Positions 17,722-27,189 of a stretch of 60,143 nt of DNA are shown here, piece by piece. The position numbers and the translations under genes were made by a program. This stretch comes from Rugosibacter sp. Lineage in GTDB: Bacteria > Pseudomonadota > Gammaproteobacteria > Burkholderiales > Rhodocyclaceae. The notes beneath the pieces were generated by a model. The model had not been told where the DNA came from and made no database searches. It saw nothing but the letters and a program-made list of their open reading frames with translations. The stretch spans positions 1 to 60,143 of the forward strand of contig WOZP01000023.1 in NCBI GenBank assembly GCA_011620215.1, given 5' to 3'. Numbering within the stretch: the first letter of the stretch is position 1; each line of letters opens with the position of its first letter.

Positions 17722-20658
17722 ATGACAAATAACAAAACAGATCAACAAATTGCACCCGAATCCGCAGTAATTGAACATACCGGGCAAATGGGCCTCCCTT
17801 TGCCACAAGAAATATCCGGTGAAGTCCTCATCGAAAAATACGCCAAGGGCAATGAACGTACAGTGCATGATGTTCGCGCCCGTGTCGCCCGCGCACTTGC
17901 TGGCGTCGAAACCGAAGATAAGCGCGCCCATTGGGAAGCACGCTTTCTTGAAGCCCAGGAAAACGGCTTTGTTCCTGCCGGGCGCATCAATTCGGCCGCC
18001 GGCACCGATCTTTGTGCCACGTTAATCAACTGCTTTGTGCAGCCGGTGGGTGATTCAATTTCTGAAACCGTCGATGGCCGCCCCGGCATCTACACCGCAC
18101 TCTTGCAAGCAGCTGAAACCATGCGTCGCGGTGGTGGCGTGGGTTACGATTTTTCATCCATTCGTCCGATAGGTGCACATGTCAAAGGCACGCAGTCGCG
18201 TGCTTCCGGTCCTATTTCTTACATGCGGGTATTCGACCGCTCATGCGAAACCGTTGAATCTGCAGGCAGTCGACGCGGCGCGCAAATGGGTGTGCTGCGT
18301 TGTGACCATCCGGATATCGAAGAATTCATTCACGCCAAGGATCAGGGCGATCTGACCAATTTCAACATCTCCGTAGGCGTCACCGATGCATTCATGCTCG
18401 CAGTAGAAACCGATGGCGAAATTGAGCTGGCCCACCGCGCTGCACCTACTGCCGACATCAAAGCCGCTGGCGCTTACCCGCGCGAAGACGGCCTATGGGT
18501 CTATCGCAAGGTTCGCGCGCGCGACTTGTGGGATCAAATCATGCGCTCGACTTATGACCACGCCGAGCCGGGCATCCTGTTCCTTGACCGTATGAACAAG
18601 GACAATAATTTATATTATTGCGAAACCATCGAGGCCACGAATCCATGTGCTGAGCAGCCATTGCCACCTTATGGCTGCTGTTGCCTGGGCTCGATCAACC
18701 TGACCAATTTTGTGCACGATGCCTTCTCGGACAAGGCCCGTTTTGATTTTGAAGCTTTCGGCAAAGTGATTGACACCTCTGTGCGCATGCTCGACAACGT
18801 GCTCGAAGCCACGCATTGGCCACTCCCGCAACAGCATCAGGAAGCTCAGTCAAAACGCCGTGTGGGCCTGGGTTACACCGGTTTGGGCGATGCGCTCATC
18901 ATGCTGCGCCTACGTTACGACACCCCCGCCGCACGCGATATGGGCGCGAAAATTTCGGAATATATGCGCGACCGCGCCTACCTGTATTCGGCCGAACTCG
19001 CCAAAGAACGCGGTGCCTTTCCGTTGTTCAACGCCGACTTGTATCTGGCTGGCGGCAACTTTGCCTCGCGCCTGTCGAATAATGTCAAAGAGCAAATCAG
19101 AAAACATGGCTTGCGCAATTCGCATCTGCTCTCCATCGCGCCTACCGGGACAATCAGCCTGGCCTTTGCCGACAACGCCAGCAACGGCATCGAGCCACCA
19201 TTCTCCTGGACTTACACACGCAAAAAACGCATGGCCGATGGTACGCAAAAAGAGTACGCCGTTGAAGATTACGCTTGGCGCTTGTACAAGCACCAAGGGG
19301 GCGATGTCAGCAAACTGCCCGACTACTTTGTCACGGCACTCGACATCTCGGCGCAGGCGCACAAGGACATGGTGGCGGCTGTTGCACCCTTTGTTGACAC
19401 CTCGATTTCCAAAACCGTGAATGTACCTGCCGACTATCCTTACGCGGAATTCGAAGACCTCTACATGAGCGCATGGAAAGCCGGGCTCAAGGGCCTCGCC
19501 ACCTATCGCCCCAACTCGATTCTAGGCAGCGTTCTCTCGGTTGATTCTACCGCCACCAGCAATGCACAAAAGCAGCCGCAGGATGTCACCATCGATTCAG
19601 CAAACCGCCGCCTGTCTATCGGCGCCCTGCCTGCACCCGTACTAGCCTCGCTACGCTGGCCCAGCCGCCCGCGCATGAGCGATGGCAATACGGCATGGAC
19701 CTACATGATCGAAGCGCCTCAAGGCGAGTTCGCCCTCTTCGTCGGCCAGATTGAAAACGACATGGGCCGCGCCATGCCCTTTGAAGTCTGGGTCAATGGC
19801 GCCGAGCAACCACGCGGCATTGGCGCGGTGGCAAAAACCTTGTCCATGGATATGCGTGCCAACGACAAAGCCTGGCTGAAACTCAAACTTGACGCGCTAG
19901 CCAAAACACAGGATGAAGAGGCTTTCGATCTGCCTTTTCCACCCAATGGCGAGAAAAAGCGCGTCCCCGGCGTGGTCTCGGCGCTAGCGCAAGTCGTTCG
20001 CTATCGTTGCGAGAAACTCGGCGCACTGGAAGATGCAGCGGCAGAAAACAGCACAGGGAAAAGTGCCACACCGGTTATCGATTGCATGTTCAGCCGCGAC
20101 GAACCAAAAACGGGTACCGATGGCACGCTCTCCTGGACCGTCGACATAAGCAACCCCGTCGCTGGCGAAGAGTTCGTATTGGGTCTGAAAGAAATCACGC
20201 TGCCCGATGGCGTCACGCGGCCTTATTCAGTCTGGCTCTCCGGCCATTACCCCCGTGCGCTTGACGGCTTGACCCGCCTGCTCTCGCTTGACATGCGCGT
20301 GCTTGACCCCGCATGGATCGGCATGAAATTACGCAAACTGATGAATTATGCCGAGCCCTTGGGTGACTTCATGGCGCGCGTACCAGGTTCGAACAAGCAG
20401 CAAAACTGGCCCTCAACCGTAGCCTATATCGCCCGCTTAATCATGCATCGCTACGCCATGCTCGGCATACTGGATGAAAACGGCTATCCCACGCGCGCCA
20501 TGGGTATTCTTGAAACCCCGGGTGCGGCACCAGAAACCAGTGGTGGCATCAAAGTCATGCAAGGTTCTTTATGCAATGAATGCGGCAACATGACCGTTAT
20601 CCGCAAAGACGGCTGCGACTTCTGCTCCGCCTGTGGTGCTGTGGGAACCTGTGGTTAG
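17722..20658 (+). CDS. nrdJ: Adenosylcobalamin-dependent (class II) ribonucleoside-diphosphate reductase
   Basis: The 978-residue enzyme makes deoxyribonucleotides with a B12-derived radical and needs no oxygen. Catalytic regions visible are [10 protein letters not shown] (redox Cys about 104), NPCAEQPL (active-site loop about 307-314) and [20 protein letters not shown]. After about residue 620 there are two related modules of roughly 110-130 residues, both containing a WT...E/G-x-x-F-x-L core and ending LSMDMR/LSLDMR...KL. The C-terminus carries CNEC and CSAC pairs that reload the active-site disulfide. GGGAGA lies 7 bases before the ATG. No other reductase gene is in the window. Confidence 0.95.
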   Translation: MTNNKTDQQIAPESAVIEHTGQMGLPLPQEISGEVLIEKYAKGNERTVHDVRARVARALAGVETEDKRAHWEARFLEAQENGFVPAGRINSAAGTDLCATLINCFVQPVGDSISETVDGRPGIYTALLQAAETMRRGGGVGYDFSSIRPIGAHVKGTQSRASGPISYMRVFDRSCETVESAGSRRGAQMGVLRCDHPDIEEFIHAKDQGDLTNFNISVGVTDAFMLAVETDGEIELAHRAAPTADIKAAGAYPREDGLWVYRKVRARDLWDQIMRSTYDHAEPGILFLDRMNKDNNLYYCETIEATNPCAEQPLPPYGCCCLGSINLTNFVHDAFSDKARFDFEAFGKVIDTSVRMLDNVLEATHWPLPQQHQEAQSKRRVGLGYTGLGDALIMLRLRYDTPAARDMGAKISEYMRDRAYLYSAELAKERGAFPLFNADLYLAGGNFASRLSNNVKEQIRKHGLRNSHLLSIAPTGTISLAFADNASNGIEPPFSWTYTRKKRMADGTQKEYAVEDYAWRLYKHQGGDVSKLPDYFVTALDISAQAHKDMVAAVAPFVDTSISKTVNVPADYPYAEFEDLYMSAWKAGLKGLATYRPNSILGSVLSVDSTATSNAQKQPQDVTIDSANRRLSIGALPAPVLASLRWPSRPRMSDGNTAWTYMIEAPQGEFALFVGQIENDMGRAMPFEVWVNGAEQPRGIGAVAKTLSMDMRANDKAWLKLKLDALAKTQDEEAFDLPFPPNGEKKRVPGVVSALAQVVRYRCEKLGALEDAAAENSTGKSATPVIDCMFSRDEPKTGTDGTLSWTVDISNPVAGEEFVLGLKEITLPDGVTRPYSVWLSGHYPRALDGLTRLLSLDMRVLDPAWIGMKLRKLMNYAEPLGDFMARVPGSNKQQNWPSTVAYIARLIMHRYAMLGILDENGYPTRAMGILETPGAAPETSGGIKVMQGSLCNECGNMTVIRKDGCDFCSACGAVGTCG

Positions 20659-20666
20659 CAAAGGGC

Positions 20667-20686
20667 TGGGTTCCGAAAGGAACCCA
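20667..20686 (+). terminator. Hairpin after nrdJ
   Basis: TGGGTTCC (20667-20674), loop GAAA and GGAACCCA (20679-20686) form a perfect 8-bp stem 8 bases after the nrdJ stop. Only ATTT follows, so it may be a weak terminator or a processing hairpin before the next gene. Confidence 0.5.
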
Positions 20687-20733
20687 ATTTGCAATATGCT
20701 TATGGCAACATATATCTTGAAATGGGTTACAAA

Positions 20734-21720
20734 ATGGCGAAATCGTTAAGCCAGAGGATCACTGAAAGCCGTCGGCTGCTAAAGAACCAGTATGCCTATC
20801 TGGACGACATGGGTTCTTACAGTACATTACTCGATGATGAGAGGGTTGATGACCCATCAATCAACAGGATTGTTGCGAGCCGCCGGTTACTACAAAACCC
20901 TTATGCGTACCTGAACGAATTTGGGAACTTCAGCGCCGCGAAAGATTCCCCGTACATTCAACCAGATGCTTTCCGTGCACTACCGCAACAAGTGGAAGGA
21001 AAATACTCATCACTGGGAAGGAACAAGCGGAAGAGCTACCGTCACTCAAATGCTGAGATAGAAGCCAAGGTGATAAGCCTACAAAGAAGGATGTGGCAGG
21101 ACAGGAGCCAAATTTGGCTCGATGCCGCGCCACCCGCTCCTATCGACATACTTGATCCAGAGATCGCCATCAGGCTCATCGGTTACGATTTTCATCTCGA
21201 CGAGACGCTTGGTCAGTACTTCAGCGACGAGAAACATATTGAAGTTGCCGGCACTATCGACGACTCGTCAAAGCAAGTACGTATCTCTCGCCAGTTCCCT
21301 TACGATGTGCGCAACTTCACTGCAGCTCATGAGCTGGGACATGCTCTCCTACACGACGCAAGGGGCCTACATCGTGACAGACCGCTCGACGGAGCAATGA
21401 TATCTCGCGATCCTATCGAAATTGAAGCCGATAAGTTTGCCTCGTATTTCTTGATGCCAGGAAAACTCGTCAAAGCGTACTTCAAGAAGCTTTTTGGTAC
21501 CGACAACTTTTTCCTGAACGAGGATACCGATTTCGCACTTACCCGCGGCAACGCTTTGGACCTAAGACGGAATTGCAGAACTCTTCGCGACCTGACCAAG
21601 ATACTCGCTAGTACAGAGAGTTATAACGGACTCCGTTTCATCTCGCTAGCAAGCCAGTTCCGGGTATCAACTGAAGCGATGGCTATTCGCTTTGAGGAAT
21701 TGGGATTAGTGACAATTTAA
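20734..21720 (+). CDS. ImmA/IrrE-type metallopeptidase with N-terminal tandem repeat
   Basis: The protein has about 328 residues. The zinc-peptidase motif HELGHALLH is at about residues 199-207, followed by EIEADKFASYFLMP, the downstream Glu region of the ImmA/IrrE family. These peptidases commonly cleave repressors in phage, mobile-element or stress switches. The N-terminus holds two copies of a short unit, RITESRRLLKNQYAYL and RIVASRRLLQNPYAYL, 37 residues apart. The start is uncertain (ATG at 20734, 20722 or an alternative codon at 20689); none has a strong ribosome site. No helix-turn-helix partner gene is adjacent. Confidence 0.8.
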   Translation: MAKSLSQRITESRRLLKNQYAYLDDMGSYSTLLDDERVDDPSINRIVASRRLLQNPYAYLNEFGNFSAAKDSPYIQPDAFRALPQQVEGKYSSLGRNKRKSYRHSNAEIEAKVISLQRRMWQDRSQIWLDAAPPAPIDILDPEIAIRLIGYDFHLDETLGQYFSDEKHIEVAGTIDDSSKQVRISRQFPYDVRNFTAAHELGHALLHDARGLHRDRPLDGAMISRDPIEIEADKFASYFLMPGKLVKAYFKKLFGTDNFFLNEDTDFALTRGNALDLRRNCRTLRDLTKILASTESYNGLRFISLASQFRVSTEAMAIRFEELGLVTI

Positions 21721-22026
21721 AGCATAAGAAATCGCTGAACAAGTAGCCGCAGTAGACAACGGTGAAATTCAAATCGAGACAGAGTCGTAACGCGAACGAG
21801 ATTTTCATCGGATAGAGGACTGTTTTTGGCTTCGGGAGTGAGGTATTCACCTATATTTCTCTCATGCTGCCGCACCTCTCCCGTCAGCGGTTGTCCCCAT
21901 TTCACAAGATTCACCATTGCCAACATGGCGAAAAAAACTGTTCACGGCAGTTTCTACTGATTCAGTGTTTCCTCAGCTATTTTTCAGCGGCGGTGTTTTA
22001 GCAAAATGCCTGACTATACCTCAGCG
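21721..22026. other. Intergenic region, no supported gene
   Basis: This is 306 bases between convergent genes. A minus-strand open frame of 69 codons (21717-21926) has no recognised similarity or clear ribosome site. I see no terminator or RNA gene. Confidence 0.4.
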
Positions 22027-22461
22027 CTACTTCCCAATCCGGGTCGTAGGCATCACAAGCGCATCGCCATCAATCACCACTTTGCCGCTGACAGTACATA
22101 TCGTCGTCAACGAGACACGCCGTTTTTCTGGCATGAGCTCTTTGATAGTGACTATGGCATGGACTGTATCACCCGGACGAACAGGCGCTTTAAAGCGCAA
22201 GTTCTGGCTAAGGTAAATCGTCCCCGGGCCCGGCAGGCGACCAGCAATCGCTGCCGATATCACGCTGGCTGACAGCATGCCGTGTGCAATCCGCCCTTTG
22301 AACTGTGTGGTTTGCGCAAACTCTTCATTGATATGCATGGCGTTGTTATCACCCGAGACACTGGCAAATAGCACAATGTCTGCTTCGGTGATTGTCTTCG
22401 CAAATGTGGCGGTCATACCCACCACCAGGTCTTCAAAATCGTAGCCATTCAACTCGTTCAT
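22027..22461 (-). CDS. MaoC-like (R)-specific enoyl-CoA hydratase
   Basis: The 144-residue hot-dog-fold protein has the hydratase-2 motif: the catalytic Asp and His lie in SGDNNAMHINEEFA, and GRIAHGML follows. PhaJ-type enzymes hydrate trans-2-enoyl-CoA to (R)-3-hydroxyacyl-CoA, linking beta-oxidation to polyhydroxyalkanoate or other pathways. It lies 42 bases downstream of the indolepyruvate oxidoreductase gene on the same strand and is probably cotranscribed. Confidence 0.88.
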   Translation of the reverse strand: MNELNGYDFEDLVVGMTATFAKTITEADIVLFASVSGDNNAMHINEEFAQTTQFKGRIAHGMLSASVISAAIAGRLPGPGTIYLSQNLRFKAPVRPGDTVHAIVTIKELMPEKRRVSLTTICTVSGKVVIDGDALVMPTTRIGK

Positions 22462-22503
22462 GATTATTTTCCGCGATTGTCAAACAGGATAAGTGACGCG
22501 TGA

Positions 22504-25500
22504 TCAAGCGGCAAGTACAACAGGCCGCGATTGACGAAATGCCTGCAAACGCTGCGCCTGTAACATTTTGGCTGCAGCAATGCTTTTCTCTTTGACATGC
22601 CCGTAGCCACGAATCTCATCAGGCACACTCACCAACAAAACAGCTGCCGCATAGTTGGCAGGTGTGAGTTGCGACGCAACCTCGTCAAGCAACTGAATGT
22701 AGTCTTCGATCATCTGCTGCTCGTGACGACGCTCTTCTGTCTTGCCAAAGATATCCAACTTGCTGCCGCGCAGAAATTTCATTTTGGCAAGCAGCTTGAA
22801 TGCCTTGAAAATCCAGGGACCGAATACACGCTTTTGTAGCTCGCCGGTGATCGGATCACGCTTGGAGATCAGCGGAGGAGCTAAGTGATATTGTGCTTTA
22901 TAGCCAGCCTTGAACTGGGCATCCAGTTTGGCTAAAAACGCCGGGGCGGTGTGCAAACGCGCAACTTCGTATTCATCCTTGTAAGCCATCAACTTGTAGA
23001 GATAGCGCGCAGCGGCCTCACTGAAACTCGTGTCACCGACATTCGCCGTTTTCTCGGCGCTGGTGACACGGCGAATAACCTCCGTGTAACGCTTGGCATA
23101 GGCGATATTTTGATACGCAATGAGTTCAGGCACGCGTATTTCAAGCAAGCGCTTGAGCTCACCCTGCGCCGCCACAGAATCAACCAGCGCACGAGCAGGC
23201 GCGCTCGACGCCGGGGCTGGCGACAATATACTCACGCTCGCCGGTGCTGTACCCTTGCTGGCTTCGGCCTGCACAAACGCGTAATCAACCACCGCCATGC
23301 GGCCCCAGCGGAAGGCCGCCAAGCCCATCTCAACACCCACACCCGCTTGCTGAATCGCCGTCTCAATAGAGGCCGCCAGCAGCGGCAAAGCCCCCGCCTG
23401 GAAGGCCACGCCGACCATAAACAAGTTGGTTGCCATACTGTCTCCAAACAACCCTTCAGCCAGCCCTTGGCCATCAAGAAACACATTGTCGTTCGCGCGG
23501 CTCACCCGCGCGATGCCCGCCATTAAACCCTTCAAGCCGGGGAAGGCCACGTGGCGATTAGTCACCATCTGCCCCGTCGGTGTCTCGGTGGTCGAAACAA
23601 TGGCAATAGTACGTTCAGGGTGACACTTATCCAGATTCTTTGGGTCTGTCGCGTTGAGAATATCAAAGCCGAGATAAAGATCGGCGCACCCGTCAGAAAT
23701 TTTATTGGCCCCGCTGAAAGGTAATGCCGTGATCTTGATATCAGAAATCACCGCACCCCCTTTTTGGGCCAGGCCTGTCTGGTCCAGACCAATCACGTGG
23801 CGGCCTTCTAGCCGCGCGGCGTTGGCAATCGTGGCAGCCACCGTCACCGAACCCGTGCCGCCGATGCCCATCAAGTGCACACCAAAATCACCCTGTACCT
23901 TGAATACAGGCTCAGGCAGGTTCCGCTCCAGTGCGGGAATCTGTGCTTTTTTCTTTTTACGGGGCGCATCCGTCGCCTGCGCTGCATCAGCCACCGGCGT
24001 GATGGTCATAAACGAAGGGCAAAACCCTTTAACGCATGAATAATCCTTGTTGCAAGAACTTTGATGGATACGCGTCTTGCGGCCAAACTCTGTGGGTATC
24101 GGCTCGATACTCATGCAGTTGGCCTTTTCACCACAATCACCACAACCTTCGCACACGCGCTCGTTGATGATGATGGTTTGCACCGGCTCTTCAGCCTTGC
24201 CCCGGCTGCGCGAACGGCGCAATTCAGCGGCGCACTCTTGATCATGAATCAGCATCGTCGTGCCCTTGATCTGCGCCAGCAAACGCTGCGCTTCATCAAG
24301 CCGGTCACGGTGCCAAACCTCCGTGCCACTCACCAGGCTGACGCCTTGGTAGAGCTCGGGATGATCCGTGGTGATAATCACCTTTTTGACGCCATTCGCC
24401 AGCGACTCGGACACGATGTCCGCCACTGGATGGCTGCCCATGATGGCTTGCCCGCCGGTCATTGACGTGTGCCCGTTGTAGAGCAACTTGAACGTGATGT
24501 TGACCCCGGTTGACGCCGCATAACGGATTGCCATGCTGCCCGAATGGGCGTAGGTGCCGTCCCCCATGTTCTGAAAAATATGCTCTGTCTCGGTAAATGG
24601 CGCCATGCCAACCCACTGCGCACCTTCAGCGCCCATATGTGTGCCCATCACCACATTGCGGCCCATCCACATCGCCATCGTGTGGCAGCCAATACCTGCC
24701 GAGACGATGCTGCCTTCAGGTGCGATGGTTGAGCTGTTATGCGGGCAACCGGAGCAGAACCAGGCGGTGCGTACTGCCGTGGGCAATTTGCTGCGCGCAT
24801 GAATTTCATCCAGCCGCTGGAGCCATGCATCGGCTGACTCGATACGCGCCTTGCGCGACAAACGTTGAGTCAACGCACGTGCAATGACGTCGGATTCAAA
24901 TTCACCATAGTGCGGCAGCAGCTCTTGTTCTTCCTCATCGAATTTCCCGACAATGCGAGGGGCATTTACACTACCGTAAAGAATATTCTTGGCAAACATC
25001 TCAAGAAACGGCCGCTTCTCTTCAATCACAAAAATCTCTTCCAGGCCTTGCGCAAACTCACGCACAACCATGGGCTCCATCGGGAACAACATGCCCATCT
25101 TCAAAATGCGGATGCCATAGCGGCGTAGCGCCGCATCGTCCAGCCCCATTTCAAGAAAGGCCTGGCATAAATCGTGATACGTCTTGCCGGCAGTCATGAT
25201 GCCCAGCCAGGCGTCTGCATTCGGGAACACCACATTGTTCAGATTATTCTCACGCGCATAGCGCCGCGCTACTTCCAGCCTGCGGGTATAGAGCGACTGC
25301 TCCATCTCCAGCGCTTCAGCGCGCACATTCATGCCCAAATTCATGCGCGGGGTAAATGGTTTGCCGTCGAACATCATGTCTGGGGTAATAAACTTCAGCC
25401 GCTCGGGAGTCACGTCCGCAGTGCCTGAACCATCCGCCACATTCGTCACAATTTTCAGGCCGATCCACAAGCCTGACAAACGCGACAGATTGTAGCCATG

Positions 25501-26049
25501 CAGCCCTAAGTCAAGAATATCTTGCACATTGCCTGGATACAGCGAAGGGATGCCGACGTGATACAGCATCGGCTCGGATTGGCTACTGAGGGACGATGAT
25601 TTACAGCTCGGATCATCTCCCACCACAGCAAGCACACCACCATTTTTGCCTATGCCAGTGTAATTGGCATGCTTGAGCGCGTCTCCGCTGCGATCAACCC
25701 CAGGTGCTTTGCCGTACCACATGCCGGTGACACCATCGAGCTTTTGCCGACCAACGGTGTGCAGCATTTGCGTACCCCAAACGGCTGTGGCAGCCAAATC
25801 TTCATTGATGCCATCCACAAAGTGAATGTTGCTTTCAATCAGCATTTTCTGCTGCTTGATGAGCGCAGCATCCAGCATGCCCAATGGCGAGCCACGATAA
25901 CCCGAAACAAACATACCCGTTGTCAACCCACGGCGCGCATCTGTACGCACCTGATCTAACGTGAGGCGCACTAAAGCATCAATGCCACCAATGTTGATGG
26001 CACCCTCTGCCTGGTTGAACACAGTTGTTTTATCTTGTTTTGAGGACAT
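22504..26049 (-). CDS. Fused indolepyruvate:ferredoxin oxidoreductase (alpha and beta regions)
   Basis: The 1181-residue protein is a single-chain 2-oxoacid:ferredoxin oxidoreductase. In order, it has an N-terminal pyrimidine-binding region, a thiamine-diphosphate domain around residues 420-580, a ferredoxin-like cysteine cluster CEGCGDCGEKANC with more cysteines near residues 640-690, and a gamma-type domain starting GDFGVHLMGIGGTGS. It oxidises aryl pyruvates to aryl-acetyl-CoA while reducing ferredoxin. The ATG at 26049 has GGAGC upstream. A promoter with a palindrome in its spacer lies just before it. A degenerate copy of the dispersed repeat is inside at 23049-23066. Confidence 0.92.
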   Translation of the reverse strand: MSSKQDKTTVFNQAEGAINIGGIDALVRLTLDQVRTDARRGLTTGMFVSGYRGSPLGMLDAALIKQQKMLIESNIHFVDGINEDLAATAVWGTQMLHTVGRQKLDGVTGMWYGKAPGVDRSGDALKHANYTGIGKNGGVLAVVGDDPSCKSSSLSSQSEPMLYHVGIPSLYPGNVQDILDLGLHGYNLSRLSGLWIGLKIVTNVADGSGTADVTPERLKFITPDMMFDGKPFTPRMNLGMNVRAEALEMEQSLYTRRLEVARRYARENNLNNVVFPNADAWLGIMTAGKTYHDLCQAFLEMGLDDAALRRYGIRILKMGMLFPMEPMVVREFAQGLEEIFVIEEKRPFLEMFAKNILYGSVNAPRIVGKFDEEEQELLPHYGEFESDVIARALTQRLSRKARIESADAWLQRLDEIHARSKLPTAVRTAWFCSGCPHNSSTIAPEGSIVSAGIGCHTMAMWMGRNVVMGTHMGAEGAQWVGMAPFTETEHIFQNMGDGTYAHSGSMAIRYAASTGVNITFKLLYNGHTSMTGGQAIMGSHPVADIVSESLANGVKKVIITTDHPELYQGVSLVSGTEVWHRDRLDEAQRLLAQIKGTTMLIHDQECAAELRRSRSRGKAEEPVQTIIINERVCEGCGDCGEKANCMSIEPIPTEFGRKTRIHQSSCNKDYSCVKGFCPSFMTITPVADAAQATDAPRKKKKAQIPALERNLPEPVFKVQGDFGVHLMGIGGTGSVTVAATIANAARLEGRHVIGLDQTGLAQKGGAVISDIKITALPFSGANKISDGCADLYLGFDILNATDPKNLDKCHPERTIAIVSTTETPTGQMVTNRHVAFPGLKGLMAGIARVSRANDNVFLDGQGLAEGLFGDSMATNLFMVGVAFQAGALPLLAASIETAIQQAGVGVEMGLAAFRWGRMAVVDYAFVQAEASKGTAPASVSILSPAPASSAPARALVDSVAAQGELKRLLEIRVPELIAYQNIAYAKRYTEVIRRVTSAEKTANVGDTSFSEAAARYLYKLMAYKDEYEVARLHTAPAFLAKLDAQFKAGYKAQYHLAPPLISKRDPITGELQKRVFGPWIFKAFKLLAKMKFLRGSKLDIFGKTEERRHEQQMIEDYIQLLDEVASQLTPANYAAAVLLVSVPDEIRGYGHVKEKSIAAAKMLQAQRLQAFRQSRPVVLAA
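23049..23066 (-). repeat. Dispersed repeat, weak copy inside the indolepyruvate oxidoreductase gene
   Basis: On the minus strand the first 13 bases (TCACCAGCGCCGA) match exactly and are preceded by CGCCGTG, but the T-rich end is lost. It could be a decayed copy or chance. Confidence 0.35.
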
Positions 26050-26081
26050 CGGGTAGCTCCGTTGAGGGAATAGCAAGAAGG

Positions 26082-26108
26082 ATATTATCGATCATCGAAT
26101 TAAGTCAA
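26082..26108 (-). promoter_or_regulatory. Putative promoter with palindromic spacer before the indolepyruvate oxidoreductase gene
   Basis: On the minus strand TTGACT (26108-26103) and TAATAT (26087-26082) are 15 bases apart. An 11-base palindrome, TCGATGATCGA (26098-26088), fills most of the spacer and could be an operator. The -35 overlaps the mnmH stop codon. Confidence 0.4.
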
Positions 26109-27181
26109 TTTATTCTTGCAACACCTCTCGCAACATTGGTTGCTGCAAGAATTTCAGCGGCTTTAGCATCCAGTGTCGGCGGTAAAACGGTTGCTAGCGA
26201 AATCAACTGCGCGCCTTCATGCTGCGCATAGTGATTCAACTGTGAGCGCTGATACAGCGGATCATAATGAAGCCGGAGGAGTTCCTTTACCAGCGCCCGG
26301 AAATCGCCCGCTGCGGCCATGTGTTTCCAGTGCGCGAGCATTTCATTGCTATGCACCCCATGAAGCCTGTCAAGACATGCATGCAACCAGGGTACATCTT
26401 CCAGCGCATACGCATAATCAGTTAGCAAAAAGTCAACTCGCGCTTCCAACCCAACATCCAGGCGCAGGCAATACGCACTGCGCAACGCAAGGATTAGGCT
26501 CTCTGGCAGACGTAACTTGCCGATGACTCGACTCTCCGCCTCAACAAACACCGGCTGCTGCGGATCAAATTTATTCAGCACACCAAAAAGACTCGTCTCG
26601 AAACTTTTTTGTGATGGTTGCGGTTGCCCCGGCAAGCCACCTAGCACCGACCCCTTATGTGCCGCCAAAGACTCCAGATGCAGCACCTGTGCGCCTTGAT
26701 GCGCCAACGCTTCAAGCAGCTGGCTCTTACCGCTGCCCGTAGCGCCACTGATCACACGAAAATCAAATTTTGTCGGCAGCGTGATCAGTTCAGCCAATAC
26801 ATGCCGACGCCATGCTTTATAACCGCCCGCTAGTTGATGGGAATCCCAGCCTACTTCACGCATCACGTGACTAAACGCTCCGCTGCGTTGCCCCCCTCGC
26901 CAACAAACGATAAGCGGACGCCATTGCCGTGGCTTGTCGAGAAAATGCGTCTCCAGCATGGAGGCAATATTGCGCCCCACCAGCACAGCACCAATTTTTT
27001 TAGCTTCAAACGATGACACCTGCTTATACAGCGTACCGACCCGAGCGCGCTCTTCATCACTAAGTACAGGACAATTTTGAGCACCCGGCAGATGATCTTC
27101 AGCGAATTCACTCGGCGAGCGGACATCAATGATGGCGTCGAATTCTGCGATTTGTGCTACCGTTGCCAGCTTTTTGTTCAT
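26105..27181 (-). CDS. mnmH: tRNA 2-selenouridine synthase
   Basis: The 358-residue protein has an N-terminal rhodanese domain with catalytic Cys in CWRGGQRSG (about residue 97) and a C-terminal P-loop domain with GATGSGKS. It geranylates and then selenates 2-thiouridine at the wobble position of certain tRNAs using selenophosphate. The ATG at 27181 gives the family N-terminus; a longer GTG form (27250) would run into selD. It is divergent from selD, which makes its co-substrate, with eight bases between the two start codons. Confidence 0.93.
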   Translation of the reverse strand: MNKKLATVAQIAEFDAIIDVRSPSEFAEDHLPGAQNCPVLSDEERARVGTLYKQVSSFEAKKIGAVLVGRNIASMLETHFLDKPRQWRPLIVCWRGGQRSGAFSHVMREVGWDSHQLAGGYKAWRRHVLAELITLPTKFDFRVISGATGSGKSQLLEALAHQGAQVLHLESLAAHKGSVLGGLPGQPQPSQKSFETSLFGVLNKFDPQQPVFVEAESRVIGKLRLPESLILALRSAYCLRLDVGLEARVDFLLTDYAYALEDVPWLHACLDRLHGVHSNEMLAHWKHMAAAGDFRALVKELLRLHYDPLYQRSQLNHYAQHEGAQLISLATVLPPTLDAKAAEILAATNVARGVARIN

Positions 27182-27189
27182 AAAAGAAG

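Noticed and set aside
19029-19040. Further repeat copy inside nrdJ (ACGCCGACTTG)
   Set aside because: It shares only the middle of the core and lies in a conserved coding stretch without the left extension or T tract.
21717-21926. 69-codon minus-strand frame between the ImmA-type gene and the MaoC hydratase gene
   Set aside because: I first suspected a transposase fragment but found no convincing motif, so it is left as unexplained intergenic sequence.
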